64,000 bases of DNA from Andrena cerasifolii (taxonomy: Eukaryota > Arthropoda > Insecta > Hymenoptera > Andrenidae), in contig NC_135120.1 of NCBI RefSeq assembly GCF_050908995.1, positions 3,733,433-3,797,432 on the forward strand. Reading direction: 5' to 3'. Below the pieces are notes generated by a model, which was not told the DNA's origin, ran no database searches, and saw only the letters and a program-made list of their open reading frames with translations. How positions within the stretch are numbered: the first letter of the stretch is position 1; the number at the start of each line of letters is the position of its first letter. This document shows positions 10,551 to 22,545 of this stretch, in pieces. Position numbers and translations under genes: made by a program.

Positions 10551-11178
10551 CAGGGTCATCCGTTAAAACTGCAACCTACGCGCGCGCGAACAGACGAAAA
10601 TGGCAATACCGCCTCACGGACGCATTCCACTAAAACCATCATCGGCCCGGCGTTCGCAGGGTTGCCAGCGACCGCTGTATAGCAGTGATGCCCGAGCTTC
10701 GAATATTTTAGGATGGTCTCTTTCAAATTAACGTCACAAAGAGCTATTTGAAATTTTCCGGCCCGGGTTGAAGAATTTAGGGCCTTTTTCGTATAACTTT
10801 TGAACTATAAAAGATATCGGAATGCAATTTGCGCCGAAAAATGAGGAAAAATTATTCTCTCTTAATAATGGACAATTAAAAATATTTTACGTTTACTTAA
10901 TTTTTCTTTTATCAGTTTTTTAACCACAATTGTTGTGAAAAGCTTTTGCAAACTGTTTATTTGATATTGTATTTAATGCTTTTTTTTAATTCATGGTGTT
11001 GATAAACAATAGGCTAGATGTTCCTGTATCATTACTTTCATAAATGGAGAAATTAAATTTTTATTCGATTATGTGCTAGTTCTGCAAACCTCAGAATCTA
11101 TTGTTCTGTTTTTCTTTTTTATAATTTTATCCTTAATGGAGTGCATGCATAGATCGGACGTAACGGGTAACTAAAGGC
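10551..11178. mobile_element. Fold-back family 2, truncated copy A
   Basis: It begins CAGGGTCATCCGTTAAAACT after TA at 10549-10550 and follows the copy at 30203-31329 through the GTCTCTTTCAAATTAACGTC block, the TGATATTGTATTTAATGCT block and TAACGGGTAACTAA. It ends abruptly near 11178 where the 30203 copy continues. The right arm is missing. Confidence 0.7.
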
Positions 11179-11383
11179 TCGTATAGACCGGGGAACAATC
11201 GTCGGCAACTTTGTCGCTGGAGTCGCTGGGATAACCAACTTTTATCCAGCGAGTTGTGTCCGGCAACTTGTGTTTGGTGACTCGTCCTTTAAAGGTTAAG
11301 GAGATACGAATAGACCGGGCTACAGTCACCGGATACATGTATCAAACGGCATTCTAGAAATGACTATTGGCCACATGCTCCCG

Positions 11384-11545
11384 AAAAACTGTACCATAAA
11401 AAACTTCAAAAAAGTAAAAAAATACGCCAAGTACATGAAATCAAATAAATCACAAAATATAGAAGATAATAATAATTACAAAACAAAAAAAAAGATGAAA
11501 AATCAAAATGAGCTGCAAGTACATAATGGTGCTTTCCCACTGCGC
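11384..11545. repeat. Single arm of the 7488-type dispersed repeat
   Basis: AACTTCAAAAAAGTAAAAA through GATAATAATAATTACAAAAC to GTGCTTTCCCACTGCGC matches the 7488-7668 arm with few differences. No second arm lies nearby. The 200 bases before it (11180-11380) hold two copies of an ATAGACCGGG motif and nothing else I recognise. Confidence 0.65.
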
Positions 11546-11769
11546 TTAAGATGACACAACTACATATACTCAGCTAAAATGCTGTGTTCATACATTCCAT
11601 TACTCATATCGCGGACATTTTAATTAACCCATCAAAAAGAATCCCATTTAAAAACATTGTCGTAAATTAATAGCTTTACAAAATTAATGATATACAAAAA
11701 TTGCGCCAATTATAACAATGGCTACTTCTACAAAGAAAAAAATGTATTAAATAATATTAAGCAGATATA

Positions 11770-12958
11770 CAGGGTGTCCCACTAAGGAGTGGACAGCGCG
11801 ATATCTCTTAAAGTATTGTCGATAAAAATATAAAAAAAATAGGGAATTGCATGGTTCGAGGTGGCCCATTTATTAGCGCGAACGAATTTTGTTTTCGATT
11901 ATTATTTTAAAAGATACGATGGTCAAGTTCGGTTTTTCAAATGGAGCTATTTTTTTTGAAGACCTGAGTTCATAGTGCGTTCCAAGACAAATTCAATAAG
12001 CTTTAATGTATACACTTTATTTCCACTGGTTTTTAAGATATTGCGCTTGCAAATTTACTGATTTTCAATGCAAGAAACCCCTCTGAAATGGCAAAAACCG
12101 GGGGCGGTCTTACTGACGCCACGGGTGGCACTGCCTGTTGAAATGGATACTTACCTGCCAAAGGTCTACGCCAGAAATGGCAGGCCCAAAGGCTGGACAA
12201 TTCTTTTCCGTCAGAAATGCTACTTAGGTAGGTACATCTGCGCTATCGAGAAGCGCATCGTTACTTTTATTTCGCACTTGCTTCTACGCTCGGATGGCCG
12301 GTTCTTTTGGGAGGGATGCAAATCCGATTGGTTCTGATACAATCTGCTCCCTATGGTTGAAATTTAGTCTAGCAACTTTCACTCCTCCTAACCTAACCAA
12401 TCCAACTTGCATCCCTCCCAAAAGAACCGGCCATCCGAGCGTAGAAGCAAGTGCGAAATAAAAGTAACGATGCGCTTCTCGACACCGCAGATGTACCTAC
12501 CTAAGTAGCATTTCTGACGGAAAAGAATTGTCCAGCCTTTGGGCCTGCCATTTCTGGCGTAGACCTTTGGCAGGTAAGTATCCATTTCAACAGGCAGTGC
12601 CACCCGTAGCGCCAGTAAGACCGACCCCGGTCCTTCCTATTCCAGAGGGTTTTCTTGCAGTGAAAATCAGTAATTTTGCAAGCGCAATATCTTAGAAACC
12701 AGTGGAAATAAAGTGTATACATTAAAGCTTATTGAATTTGTCTTGGAACGCACTATCAACTCAGGTCTTCAAAAAAAATAGTTCCATTTGAAAAACCGAA
12801 CTTGACCATCGTATCTTTTAAAATAATAATCGGAAACAAAATTCGTTCGCGCTAATAAATGGGCCCCCTCGAACCATGCAATTCCCTATTTTTTTTATAT
12901 TTTTATCGACAATACTTTAAGAGATATCGCGCTGTCCACTCCTTAGTGGGACACCCTG
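11770..12958. mobile_element. Fold-back family 1, copy 1 (1189 bp)
   Basis: The ends are CAGGGTGTCCCACTAAGGAG and its complement. The arms of about 550 bp are nearly perfect inverted repeats around a short centre near 12330-12420. TA flanks both sides (11768-11769 and 12959-12960). Conceptual frames inside (for example an MYTLYFHWF-type frame on both strands) are duplicates created by the arms, not genes. Related copies lie at 17615-18856 and 40048-41213. The TA target suggests mobilisation by a Tc1/mariner/pogo-class transposase. Confidence 0.85.
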
Positions 12959-13096
12959 TATGTATAGTACTTTGTGTACAATACATAGTGCGCGAAGCAG
13001 CTTATGGCGCTGAACGTATTTAACATTGAACTGTAATAACAACCACAATTAACACCTTTCGAAAAAAAATATGTATGCATTTTTAGCATTTGGTGG

Positions 13097-13992
13097 TCAA
13101 GCTTGTTTTTCTACTCGTAAATCATCAACAGATACCCACGTTGTGCCCTTACCCCTTACCATACGCGTGTAATGACCATCAGCAATACTTTTACCGTGGT
13201 GGAAAATCGCTGCCTTAAGTTTATAACAGTGATCCCCCATTTGTATTTTAGTAGTAGGTATTGCTTTGATGTAGAAATTTTCCACTTTCGTTATTGTTCC
13301 ACTACTATCGTGATCGAACAAATGTAATTTTGCAATAAGAATTTGTTTGGAAGCAGTTATATCGATTTTTTTCATTGTGTTTGAATTTGAATTATCACAA
13401 TTAGAGCAAGAATCTTTCAGATTTTTCCATCCCGCGAAATTGTGTTTTATTATATCTTGAAATTCAAATGATTTTTTTGTTAACATCTTGGGCAGTGCAA
13501 GATGTACCACACAATTTGTACTGATAGTAGTACTTGTGTAATTACACTCTAAACATCTTAATACCGTTGTAATTTCGTGTTCTACTGCATTCTGTATAAG
13601 AATTTCATGATCACAAAGGGAGGTAATAAACTCAGCTGCATCATGTAGCTGATTGTTAGCGTATTTTTCTCCTGCGATTTGCCGTAATGATATTATGTTT
13701 GGATTTTGTTCCGATTTATATTGGTCCATAAAGACTTTTATAATATGATCAGCTTTTTCAGTGGAAAATAAGTTTTCTCTTAAGGATGAACAATATAACA
13801 TACATTGGATTGTGACATTCGTATAACAAAACACACCATCAGAATTCGGGAGACCTCTTACGTAGTATTTAATGGTATCCATGATGTGATCATTAGTATT
13901 CTCACATTCGGATACATTATAATGAGGTACTGCCCAAACAGCATCACGAACATTGAGACCGCGGTATTCAGAAATTGAATCTATTGTCTTCT
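13097..13992 (-). pseudogene. USP-type ubiquitin-protease-like protein, element-associated
   Basis: The minus-strand frame is open from about 13992 to TGA at 13097-13099. After a lead of DAVWAVPHYN it reads GLPNSDGVFCYTNVTIQCML, matching the Cys box of ubiquitin-specific proteases (usually GNTCYxNSxLQ; here FCYTN). A CLECNYTS / CSNCD pair 70-80 residues apart resembles the zinc-ribbon fingers. The end reads AAIFHHGKSIADGHYTRMV and WVSVDDLRV, the His box and final Asp/Val strand. At about 260 residues it is shorter than cellular USPs. Upstream, 13993-14080 reads LQGLHLINYDNMIYPTSVKA in a frame shifted by one base, so the ORF is a 5'-broken remnant. USP-like domains occur in some insect transposons; whether this is one is inference. 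Confidence 0.6.
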
Positions 13993-14266
13993 ATTATAGC
14001 CGATTCTTGTGCTTTTACGGAAGTTGGATATATCATATTATCATAATTGATAAGATGCAGTCCTTGTAATGTGGTCACTAGGGTAGTCCTTATTTTTCAA
14101 CTTCCGATTTTGTTTCGTCTAACCCTCCTAAAATGTGAGGTTTGGTTAGAAAATGATATGCGTAAAATTTGAAAGTGATTGGACAACGGGAACCCGTGCC
14201 GCAATTGAGTTAAAGTTATGAAATAATTGTGATTTCTCGTCAATTTCGGACATAATTGTGTTCGGC

Positions 14267-15190
14267 TATTTTGGAAGTATCAGTGAATATTTTTAAATAA
14301 AAGTACAGTTTATTAGATGTATAATAATAATTTGTATGTACTACTTAAAAAAATATTAACGAAATCTTTGAGTTTTATCTTTTAAAATTAGTATACAACG
14401 CAGTGTATAAGCCAGAATAGACAATCGGGGGTCTTAACAACACTGTTCAACACGTATTTGGATCTGCAATATGCACTCCCAGATCCTAGTAGAGTTTTTC
14501 GTCCCAACCACGAATCCGTAAACAGAATTGCTCTATCACCCATAGTTTTTGAAAAACACGAGTTTTTGTAAAAATTGTACGATTCTGGGCAAGAATGAGG
14601 TATTACGTGAAAACCAAGAATACCAGAAAGTTCAATTTAGTCTCAAAAGATAGAGGAGAGTTTCCTGAATATATCGGTATATACAGGTATATATCGGTAT
14701 ATATATTATTAAATTTGATGGTTTTATATGGTTGTAAATGGTTGTCAAAGTTTAAAAAAGTGCCGGTGTATATGATTTCTACGCAATACTTTTGCAATTT
14801 TACGAAAAGTTGTTTTCTAAAGAAGAAACCATCTACGAAAACTGTCGGAATGGTTTTAACTCGAACTGTTTGAGAAAATATTCAGCGGGAACGCGTGCAC
14901 GGTGTTTTGCCGCTAGGCGGCAGTGGCGGCCATTGCTCGCCTGGCGCGGCTCGCCAGGGCCGTGGCTACGTGCAATCGACACGATGCCCCGTAGAGTGGT
15001 CCTTAGCTATACGAATCAAAAGTTTTTTTTTGTCTCCGGCTGCTTTTGAAGTATCAGTGAATATTTTTTTAATAAAAGTACAATTTCTTACATGTATAAT
15101 AGTAACATTTGTATATTACTTAAAAAAATATAGTCGAAATCGTTGATATTTATCTCTTACAATTATCCAATCTAACGCAGCGTGTGAGCT
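14267..15190. repeat. Direct repeat, about 145 bp, two copies
   Basis: 14267-14420 and 15048-15190 share GAAGTATCAGTGAATATTTT, TACTTAAAAAAATAT and an AACGCAG-TGT end, with scattered differences. An inverted third copy of the start lies at about 15585-15640. The 14100-14966 interval otherwise shows no gene; 14910-14980 is a GC-rich island. Confidence 0.55.
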
Positions 15191-15705
15191 ACTCTACGCT
15201 ACTCTACGTAGGTGCGGAATGCGGATGTCACAATCTACAATATTTTTTATTTACTAAAATTGTATTATTCGCTAATTCCTTATAATTATGTAAGTATTTA
15301 TACACAACAAAATATTATTACAATTTAACTTAGGGGTATAAATAAAATAATGCATTGTGTTAGTATTTGTCTTTTATCAAGCTAGATTTCTTTGTATCAG
15401 GGTAGAATTGTCGATATTCTTCTAAAATTTGTAAAATGTTAAAATACTGTTTGTTGTCTTCATTTGTAGTTAATATTTCATTGTAGTCTGACATCAATTT
15501 TACGCCTCGCTCCGCAGTGTCATTCACAATTTCCAAATTCTGTACAATTTCTGAACCCGCTTTATATTCTTTATACATGTAAGAAATTGTACTTTTATTA
15601 AAAAATATTCGCTGTTACTTCTAAAGTAGCCGAAGATAAAAAAACTTCAAAAATGTTTGATTCCTATAGCTAAGGACCTCCCCACTGGGCACCATGTCGA
15701 TTGCG
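14974..15705. mobile_element. Inverted-repeat remnant carrying a minus-strand ORF
   Basis: About 14974-15092 (TGCAATCGACACGATGCCC, GTGGTCCTTAGCTATA, AATAAAAGTACAATTTCTTA) reappears as its complement at about 15570-15705. The ends are not flanked by a clear duplication. The minus-strand frame at 15360-15578 starts inside the right arm. This looks like a collapsed DNA element. Confidence 0.5.
15360..15578 (-). pseudogene. C-terminal fragment of a transposon-associated protein
   Basis: A 72-codon frame ending in TAA reads LEIVNDTAERGVKLMSDYNE, then TTNEDNKQYFNILQILEEYR and FYPDTKKSSL. I recall the pattern VNDxAERGVxLxxxYNxxxTKxExxKQ from the C-termini of uncharacterised, repeated insect proteins. 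The family name is not certain. Only the tail is present. Confidence 0.45.
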
Positions 15706-15924
15706 CGCATTGAGCTCTATTCTAAGTGGAGTGTGAACAGTAGTGGGAAGAAGTAGAGGAGACAGCGATCAGAGAGAGAGGGGAAAATAGTGTGTGAATG
15801 TATCCTTCTTCTTCCTACTATCCCTCTCTATCTCTAGTATCCTGTAGTAAATTTGCGTGTGGTGGGGGTATATACGCCACGCAGGACGCCACGCCACGCC
15901 ATGATCGTTATTACTTGTTAGCAT

Positions 15925-16419
15925 CATGGACATAGGAATATAGGGACGGAGGAATAGTTGCGACTTTAGGGGAGGGGAGTGATACGTGTGGGGGGGGGGG
16001 GCACCTACATCTGCCTAGATTTGATTGGTTACATTCTACGGATGCTCCGTACCGCTAATTATGAAAAAGTATTTGCTACAGATTAGTACATAGAGACGTC
16101 TAATTGTAAATATATACTAACGGAGTGATTATTCACAAATATAAATTGTATAAATAATGAAAATTGAAGAGAAATATGCAACTATAATTATTAAAATATA
16201 TGAGGTGAATATGCACTGCATATCATACTACGAGAAACGCTTCAAATATGGCTGCCACTATCCCCGCTTGTGACGCGACAAACGTTCATTATTACGCATC
16301 ACTGCGTTTGAGCGAAGCAACAGTCCAATAGAAAGAAGGCGTATGTTATCTCGTCGCCCCTCCCGCAAGGAGATCACCCCCTGCAGCTATTCCTACGTCC
16401 CTACATTCCTATGTCTATG
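15925..16419. mobile_element. Non-autonomous element with 8-bp duplication GTTAGCAT
   Basis: Termini are CATGGACATAGGAATATAGG and the complement of CATAGACATAGGAATGTAGG, with about 33-bp inverted repeats. GTTAGCAT flanks both sides (15917-15924 and 16420-16427). An 8-bp duplication fits hAT or P superfamilies. It contains a poly-G tract at about 15990-16000 and no ORF. It lies about 60 bp before the start codon of the P-type gene. Confidence 0.8.
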
Positions 16420-16487
16420 GTTAGCATTCAATTGGTTAGCATGAGTGGTTATCAGTTAGCATTTTCGCATTTTTGTAGTTCGAAAAA

Positions 16488-16497
16488 ATGGTCCATA
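16488..16497 (+). pseudogene. P-type transposase, start codon and first codons (exon 1a)
   Basis: ATG GTC CAT A is cut by pogo-A at TA (16496-16497). Joined across pogo-A to 28933, it reads MVHTCCIKNC, the usual start of a THAP zinc finger. The ATG is preceded by GAAAAA. Confidence 0.75.
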
Positions 16498-17116
16498 AGG
16501 TAAATGTCCCAATTTCTGCTCATGTACCGATTCCTACTCATTCCATATTTTTCTCATTATTATAAATGTTACGTTTGTACTATAGCTGTAACAAAATAAT
16601 TTTAAATTATTTGAACATTTACGCGAGTGTTGCACGAGCTGGGGGCTAAATTAAGTACAGCCTAAGCAACGAAAACAATGTAAAATAAGAGACTCATGAT
16701 TTTGTGATCATGTTCTAGCAGTTTGTGCTAAGGAACAGCGCCACCATTGGCATTCGAGAATTAGGCACAAGGTGGCTATTATAGTGAAAATTGTTGTTTA
16801 GTAAAACATACACAGATTATACAGTGCTCTCCATTTAGATTTTTCACGATTTCTAATATTTTGAAGTAGAAAACAGGTGAGTAAGTTTAGGGTCAAGTAA
16901 GTACCGCCATGTCCGTATTTCTACTCACCCAAAAAATTTAGTAAGATAACCTCAAAATCAAAGAAATGTAGTAATCTCTATTTCTATTCGAAGGCATGTT
17001 ATTTTTTTTAATCATTCTTTTATGTTCTAAAAATAATTTTATTTACATTTTTCATAGTTTTTATATGGAAGATGAAAATTTAAAAAACAAAAATAGTGAA
17101 AAAAGAAACAAAACAA

Positions 17117-17614
17117 ATGGCAACAGAAAAGACGAGTAAAAATCACTATACTGATGAAAGCATAAGAAATGCAATAAATGCTATTTCTAGAGGTGTATCA
17201 GTTAGGGCTGCGAGCAAACAATATCACATACCATTTTCAACAATGAGGTGTAAATACAAAGGAATTTACCCAATAGGGAAGAAAAGTGGTCCACAGACTA
17301 TATTAAGAAATAACGAAGAAGAACGATTAGTTCAATGGATTTTGTTTGTAGGCAGTAAAGGTTTTCCGTTAACCAAGAATATGCTGTTGGATAGTGTCGC
17401 ATTGTTAATAAAACAGTTGAAGAGGGAAAATCCATTTAATGGTGGTAGACCAGGAAGACATTGGTTTGAAGGCTTTTTAAAACGACACCCAGAATTATCC
17501 ATACGTACACCACAAAATCTGAATCAGCGAAGAGCCAATATTACTGAGGAGCAGCTTCGTGCGTGGTATCATGAAGTGGGATCATATTTAAAATCTAAAT
17601 TTTTTTTAGATATA
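17117..17614 (+). pseudogene. Pogo-A transposase, N-terminal part
   Basis: The chosen ATG (17117) begins MATEKTSKNHYTDESIRNAI. A psq-type helix-turn-helix (INAISRGVSVRAASKQYHIP) is followed by a CENP-B-type HTH region (GRPGRHWFEGFLKRHPELSI). The frame runs to 17614, where the fold-back element interrupts the codons for LDI/DP. No stop or frameshift occurs before the insertion. Confidence 0.85.
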
Positions 17615-18856
17615 CAGGGTGTCCCACTAAGGAGTGGACAGCGCGATATCTCTTAAAGTATTGTCGATAAAAATATAAAAAAATAGGGAATTGCATGGTT
17701 CGAGGTGGCCCATTTATTAGCGCGAACGAATTTTGTTTTCGATTATTATTTTAAAAGATACGATGGTCAAGTTCGGTTTTTCAAATGGAACTATTTTTTT
17801 GAAGACCTGAGTTGATAGTGCGTTCCAAGACAAATTCAATAAGCTTTAATGTATACACTTTATTTCCACTGGTTTTTAAGATATTGCGCTTGCAAATTTA
17901 CTGATTTTCACTGCAAGAAACCCCTCTGGAATGGCAAAAACCGGGGGCGGTCTTACTGGCGCCACGGGTGGCACTGCCTGTTGAAATGGATACTTACCTG
18001 CCAAAGGTCTACGCTAGAAATGGCAGGCCCAAAGGCTGGACAATTCTTTTCCGTCAGAAATGCTACTTAGGTAGGTACATCTGCGGTATGGAGAAGCGCA
18101 TCGTTACTTTTATTTCGCACTTGCTTCTACGCTCGGATGGCCGGTTCTTTTGGGAGGGATGCAAGTTGGATTGGTTAGGTTAGGAGGAGTGAAAGTTGCT
18201 AGACTAAATTTCAACCATAGGGAGCAGATTGTATCAGAACCAATCGGATTTGCATCCCTCACAAACGGCTGCTCTCTTGAAGAGGCCCTCGTCACAGCAA
18301 TACCCTCCTAACGTAACCAATCCAACTTGCATCCCTCCCAAAAGAACCGGCCATCCGAGCGTAGAAGCAAGTGCGAAATAAAAGTAACGATACCTACCTA
18401 AGTAGCATTTCTGACGGAAAAGAATTGTCCAGCCTTTGGGCCTGCCATTTCTGGCGTAGACCTTTGGCAGGTAAGTATCCATTTCAACAGGCAGTGCCAC
18501 CCGTGGCGCCAGTAAGACCGCCCCCGGTTTTTGCCATTCCAGAGGGGTTTCTTGCAGTGAAAATCAGTAAATTTGCAAGCGCAATATCTTAAAAACCAGT
18601 GGAAATAAAGTGTATACATTAAAGCTTATTGAATTTGTCTTGGAACGCACTATCAACTCAGGTCTTCAAAAAAAATAGTTCCATTTGAAAAACCGAACTT
18701 GACCATCGTATCTTTTAAAATAATAATCGGAAACAAAATTCGTTCGCGCTAATAAATGGGCCACCTCGAACCATGCAATTCCCTATTTTTTTTTATATTT
18801 TTATCGACAATACTTTAAGAGATATCGCGCTGTTCACTCCTTAGTGGGACACCCTG
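17615..18856. mobile_element. Fold-back family 1, copy 2 (1242 bp) inside pogo-A
   Basis: The ends and arms match copy 1, with TA at 17613-17614 and 18857-18858. Its centre (about 18160-18310) has extra sequence, including a second ATCCGAGCGTAGAAGCAAGT-containing arm segment, relative to the 40048 copy. Removing it restores pogo-A coding in frame. Confidence 0.9.
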
Positions 18857-18858
18857 TA

Positions 18859-19002
18859 GATCCCCGCAGAGTATTTAACTGCGATGAGACAGCTTTTTTT
18901 TAAACCCAAAGGGGAGTAAAGTGATTGTTGACAGAAAAGTCAAAGCTGTACACAACGTAGTTGGACTGGACGATAAAGAATGCTTAACCGCGTTAATTAC
19001 AG
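18859..19002 (+). pseudogene. Pogo-A transposase, first DDE motif
   Basis: This is the direct continuation of 17117-17614. It reads DPRRVFNCDETAFFLNPKGS, with the first catalytic Asp in CDET, and ends DKECLTALITG at a donor (TTACAG|GTAATA, 19003). The intron 19003-22910 contains the 3.8-kb LTR element; coding resumes at 22911 after AATTAAAG. Confidence 0.85.
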
Positions 19003-19016
19003 GTAATATAATATAT

Positions 19017-19287
19017 TGTTGCGAGCACCGGGTATAGGCCCGTGCATAGCCTGCTGGTGCTCGCAGCTGAAGATAGAAGAAGGTCGGCCCCCTTCAAGAG
19101 GACGATCGGAGAGGCCGACGAGAAGGAGGTCTTGTACCGAACGCCATTGCGTTCGGACGTACGGGTCGCACCTTTGTAAACTATTGGTCTATGTAACAAT
19201 ATAGTTCAGTCGTGTGTGCGTCCGTTTAATTATTCTTCTACTCCTTTGCGTCGGGGTGGCCTGCGATGAAAACGCCCCGGCGCAACA
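19017..19287 (+). repeat. Left LTR of the non-autonomous element
   Basis: A 271-bp LTR with a TG...CA boundary and 5'-TGTTGCG / CGCAACA-3' complementary tips. It contains an inverted pair GCGAGCACC...GGTGCTCGC (about 19021-19064) that could form a hairpin. Confidence 0.9.
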
Positions 19288-20246
19288 TTGGTGTCAGAAG
19301 TGGGATCCGTAGCCACGGATCCCGAAGATACGCAAGGAGCTGTTGCGTGCGATACGCAAGGAGCCGTTGCGTGCGATTCAGCCTGCAGCTGAACAACGAG
19401 GGACAACCACGGAAGCAGCGGCAGCAACGAAGGACAGCGGCGACGGCGGTCGAGGCCCGCCGACATCGAGGGACGAACACAGGAACAGCGGGAGCAGCGA
19501 CGGCGGTCGAGGCCCGCCGACATCGGAGCAGTTTCGAGGCATCGGCGAGGATGCTGCCGAAAAAGGAGGACATTGCTGGGTCGGCTCTGGAAGTTCGGGA
19601 AGCCGACCCACGAAAAGGAATCCGAATTTTGGTTGTATCGTTCCTGTTGGGTAACGTAGAAAACGACAGGAGGCCGAATTTTGGTTTATTATTCTCGTTG
19701 GGTAATGTAGAGAACTGCGAGAGACAGTTACCCAATTAAACAAAAGAGCGTGTGACAGATGGGAGCGCGCGTCCTGAAGTTGGCTCTCGATGACGAGAAA
19801 ACGTTGACGTTTTGACGTCTTTCAGAGGTTATCGCGAAAAGTGGTTTTCTGAAAGGACAGCGTGAGATGTGAGCGCAGGCAGATATCTGTCAACTTTTCC
19901 TGTCGAGGTGCGGACGTGCGGCAGGACGTTTAGGAGTGGTGTCGGCGGCGTTTTTGCGGCGAGAGACGGACGGGAAGAGCGGAGCAGGGAATTTGCATTC
20001 TACGTTTGAGCTGTGAGGTGCTCAATGGATGTGAATCTGTTTCCGAGGTCCCGAGTCGGAAACGGTCGCTAGGGCACACTGGACTACGTGCTTGTCGTCA
20101 CGAGGTGCCTTTGGAATTGAGGTCCGAGATTGATGCCGCGACTTGGTTTGTCTCGTTATCGCTATCGTTTCTTGTACAAGCATGGTTTTTAAGTAGGAAG
20201 AGTTAACTTCTGCTCCCTTCTTCCTTTCCCCACTGTTTTCTTTACT

Positions 20247-20505
20247 GTCATCCCTTTTGCCACTGGATAATGTCTCTCAGATGATTGCTCGGGCGTGTCC
20301 CATATGTTCTCCCATTGTTTCCCCACTGTTTTTTTTTTTATTGTCATCCCTTTTGCCACTGGATAATGTCTCTCAGATGATTGCTCGGGCGTGTCCCATA
20401 TGTTCTCCCATTGTTTCCCCACTGTTTTTTTTTTATTGTCATCCCTTTTGCCACTGGATAATGTCTCTCAGATGATTGCTCGGGCGTGTCCCATATGTTC
20501 TCCCA
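20247..20505 (+). repeat. 96-bp tandem repeat, about 2.8 copies
   Basis: Units starting GTCATCCCTTTTGCCACTGG recur at 20247, 20343 and 20438. They differ mainly in a poly-T tract. They lie in the 5' part of the LTR element's interior. Confidence 0.9.
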
Positions 20506-22545
20506 AATATGTTTTAATGACTTGTCCCGTTCTCTTCATGTGCTTTGATCGCTGTTAACCGTCGAGGACATCCTGTTGTGTTGTCCGACAAAACCGATGT
20601 TTGGGGAAGCGCCGAACGTCGTTACAAGAGGCCACGTAGGTTGCCGTAAAAAAAAAAAACGGTTTTCTGTGAGGACGGTGTGAGTCGACGAACGTCATTC
20701 CGATACAACGTTCAGCAATGCCGATTCGACTTGGAGCTGCAAGTAGAATCGAGGGGCTCGTCGGGTTCGGGGAATCGTCATCAGAAGAGGCCGAGTTAGG
20801 ATGCTATAGAGGGAGCGTCGGAGTGTTGGTGGTGGAGGTGCGACTTCGACAGGGACGCAAGGACGTCCGGGAGTGCACGGACCACACCAAGGATTGGTGG
20901 GTGTACGGCTCTGGGTGGCAGTCAGGGATCCATGCAGTTGAGTTGCTGGCGAGCGGCGTCCCCAGGAGCGCGGATACCACCGAAGCAACGTGGAGGCGCC
21001 AGGAATGCGCGGAGTTGCTAAGCTGCGACGAAGGGAGTTCGAGGGTGAACGTCGTCGCAGAAAGGCCGAGTGCGTAGTCGCGACGGAGGGAGTTCGAGGT
21101 CGAATACCGTCGCAGGAACGCCAAACCCCCGAGAGAGAGCCCCGAGGAGTGGAGTCGTTTAGTCGAGTTGAGCCGTTTGTCGACCGAAGATCAAGGAAGT
21201 CTCTTGCTCGAGGACTGGTAGAAGAATCAAGAGAGAAGATTTGAACCTAATCTGGTGGACTGGGCTGCGTACGCAGTCCAGCCCCCCGCTCTCTTATTTT
21301 GTTACAGGTTCTCGATACCCCACGACGAGGGACAAGGTGTCGGGGGACTGCCACCGCGGCTGGGATATGCGCTCCCGAATTCCCCGAATGTGCCATAATA
21401 GCGTGGCGGTCCGCAGCGGGGGCGCGGACATACGTGAAAGCGCCACGCTAGCCCCCTGGAGGAGACCTCACGAGCCCCCGGGACGGCCGGGATGGAGGAT
21501 CTCGTGGGGTACCCAGGAAAAAGAAGGAGAAGGGTGGACAGCAGACGGGAAATGGCATCCCCAATCACCAGGCGGACAAGCGGTGCTTGGACCGGCTGGA
21601 GGGGATGTCGCGGAGACGGGAGCGCTAACCGGACGCACAGGACGGTCCCCTGGAGCAGCACCAGAGGCCACGAAGAGGAATGAAGCCCTGGATTGAGAGA
21701 GGGAGAAGAGAACTGGAAGGAAGAAGAAAATGCGGTTGAGCTGGGGCCGCTGGGCAGATTGATCGGGGAACGGACCGATAGCATGTTCATTGTTTAGGTG
21801 TGATCCTCTGCTTTCGGTTCCGTCTCGCCTGTCTGTCTTCCCGGTTCCTTTGGCTCTAACGGATTGTCGCAAGTGGGAGCGAAATATAATGTTTCCCTGT
21901 TTCTTTTGTAAGGAGTTCAGGAGGAAGCTCAAGGAGGCCGGAACGTCTCGCCGCTGGAGAGAAAGCAGCGTCGTTGGAGTTCCGGAGACGGCACGTAGGA
22001 GGAACGCGCCAGGACGAGCTGCGGGTTTCGTCGAGGAACCAGGAACCGCAGGTTTCCAGTGACGCCGCGGGACAAGGAGCACCAGAAGAGGTGACGATGG
22101 ACTGGAGGTTGCAGTTCGTCGATGCTGCGTATCTCGTCGCGGGATGCACGAAGAAAGACGAGAGCATCGCTCTGGAAGACGAGAGCATCGCTGGAGTTCC
22201 GGAGGACGCTCGACCAGGATGCTTCGTCGTTGGAGATTCCTTCTGAGGGAACGCGTCGCAGGGGAATCATCGTTGGAGCAGAGTTCCAGGGACAACGTGG
22301 GACAAGAAGCTGGAACGCTTAACCAAGGAGGACCGTGTGATTTGAAGATTTCGTCAGCCGTCCCGATGTACCCACGCCTTGGTCAGGGTTTTTCCGTGGT
22401 TTTCCCCTGAGCGAGAAGGCAAATGCCGAGGTGGATGTCTGAAGAAGCCACGGAGCTGCACGACCACTTCTTCGGACAGGGGTACGAAGATTCTGAAGAG
22501 GATCTACTGCGGCCGGGACGTCCGCTCTTCTGGAGGGGGGAGCAG

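Noticed and set aside
12068..12722. Repeated short frames (MALPVEMDTYL and MYTLYFHWF types) in the fold-back elements
   Set aside because: They occur on both strands of each copy as a result of inverted arms and never extend past the arms.
21468..22295. 275-codon minus-strand frame and several other long frames in the 19017-22816 LTR element
   Set aside because: The segment is GC-rich, frames overlap on both strands, and none shows gag, protease, RT or integrase motifs or any domain I know.
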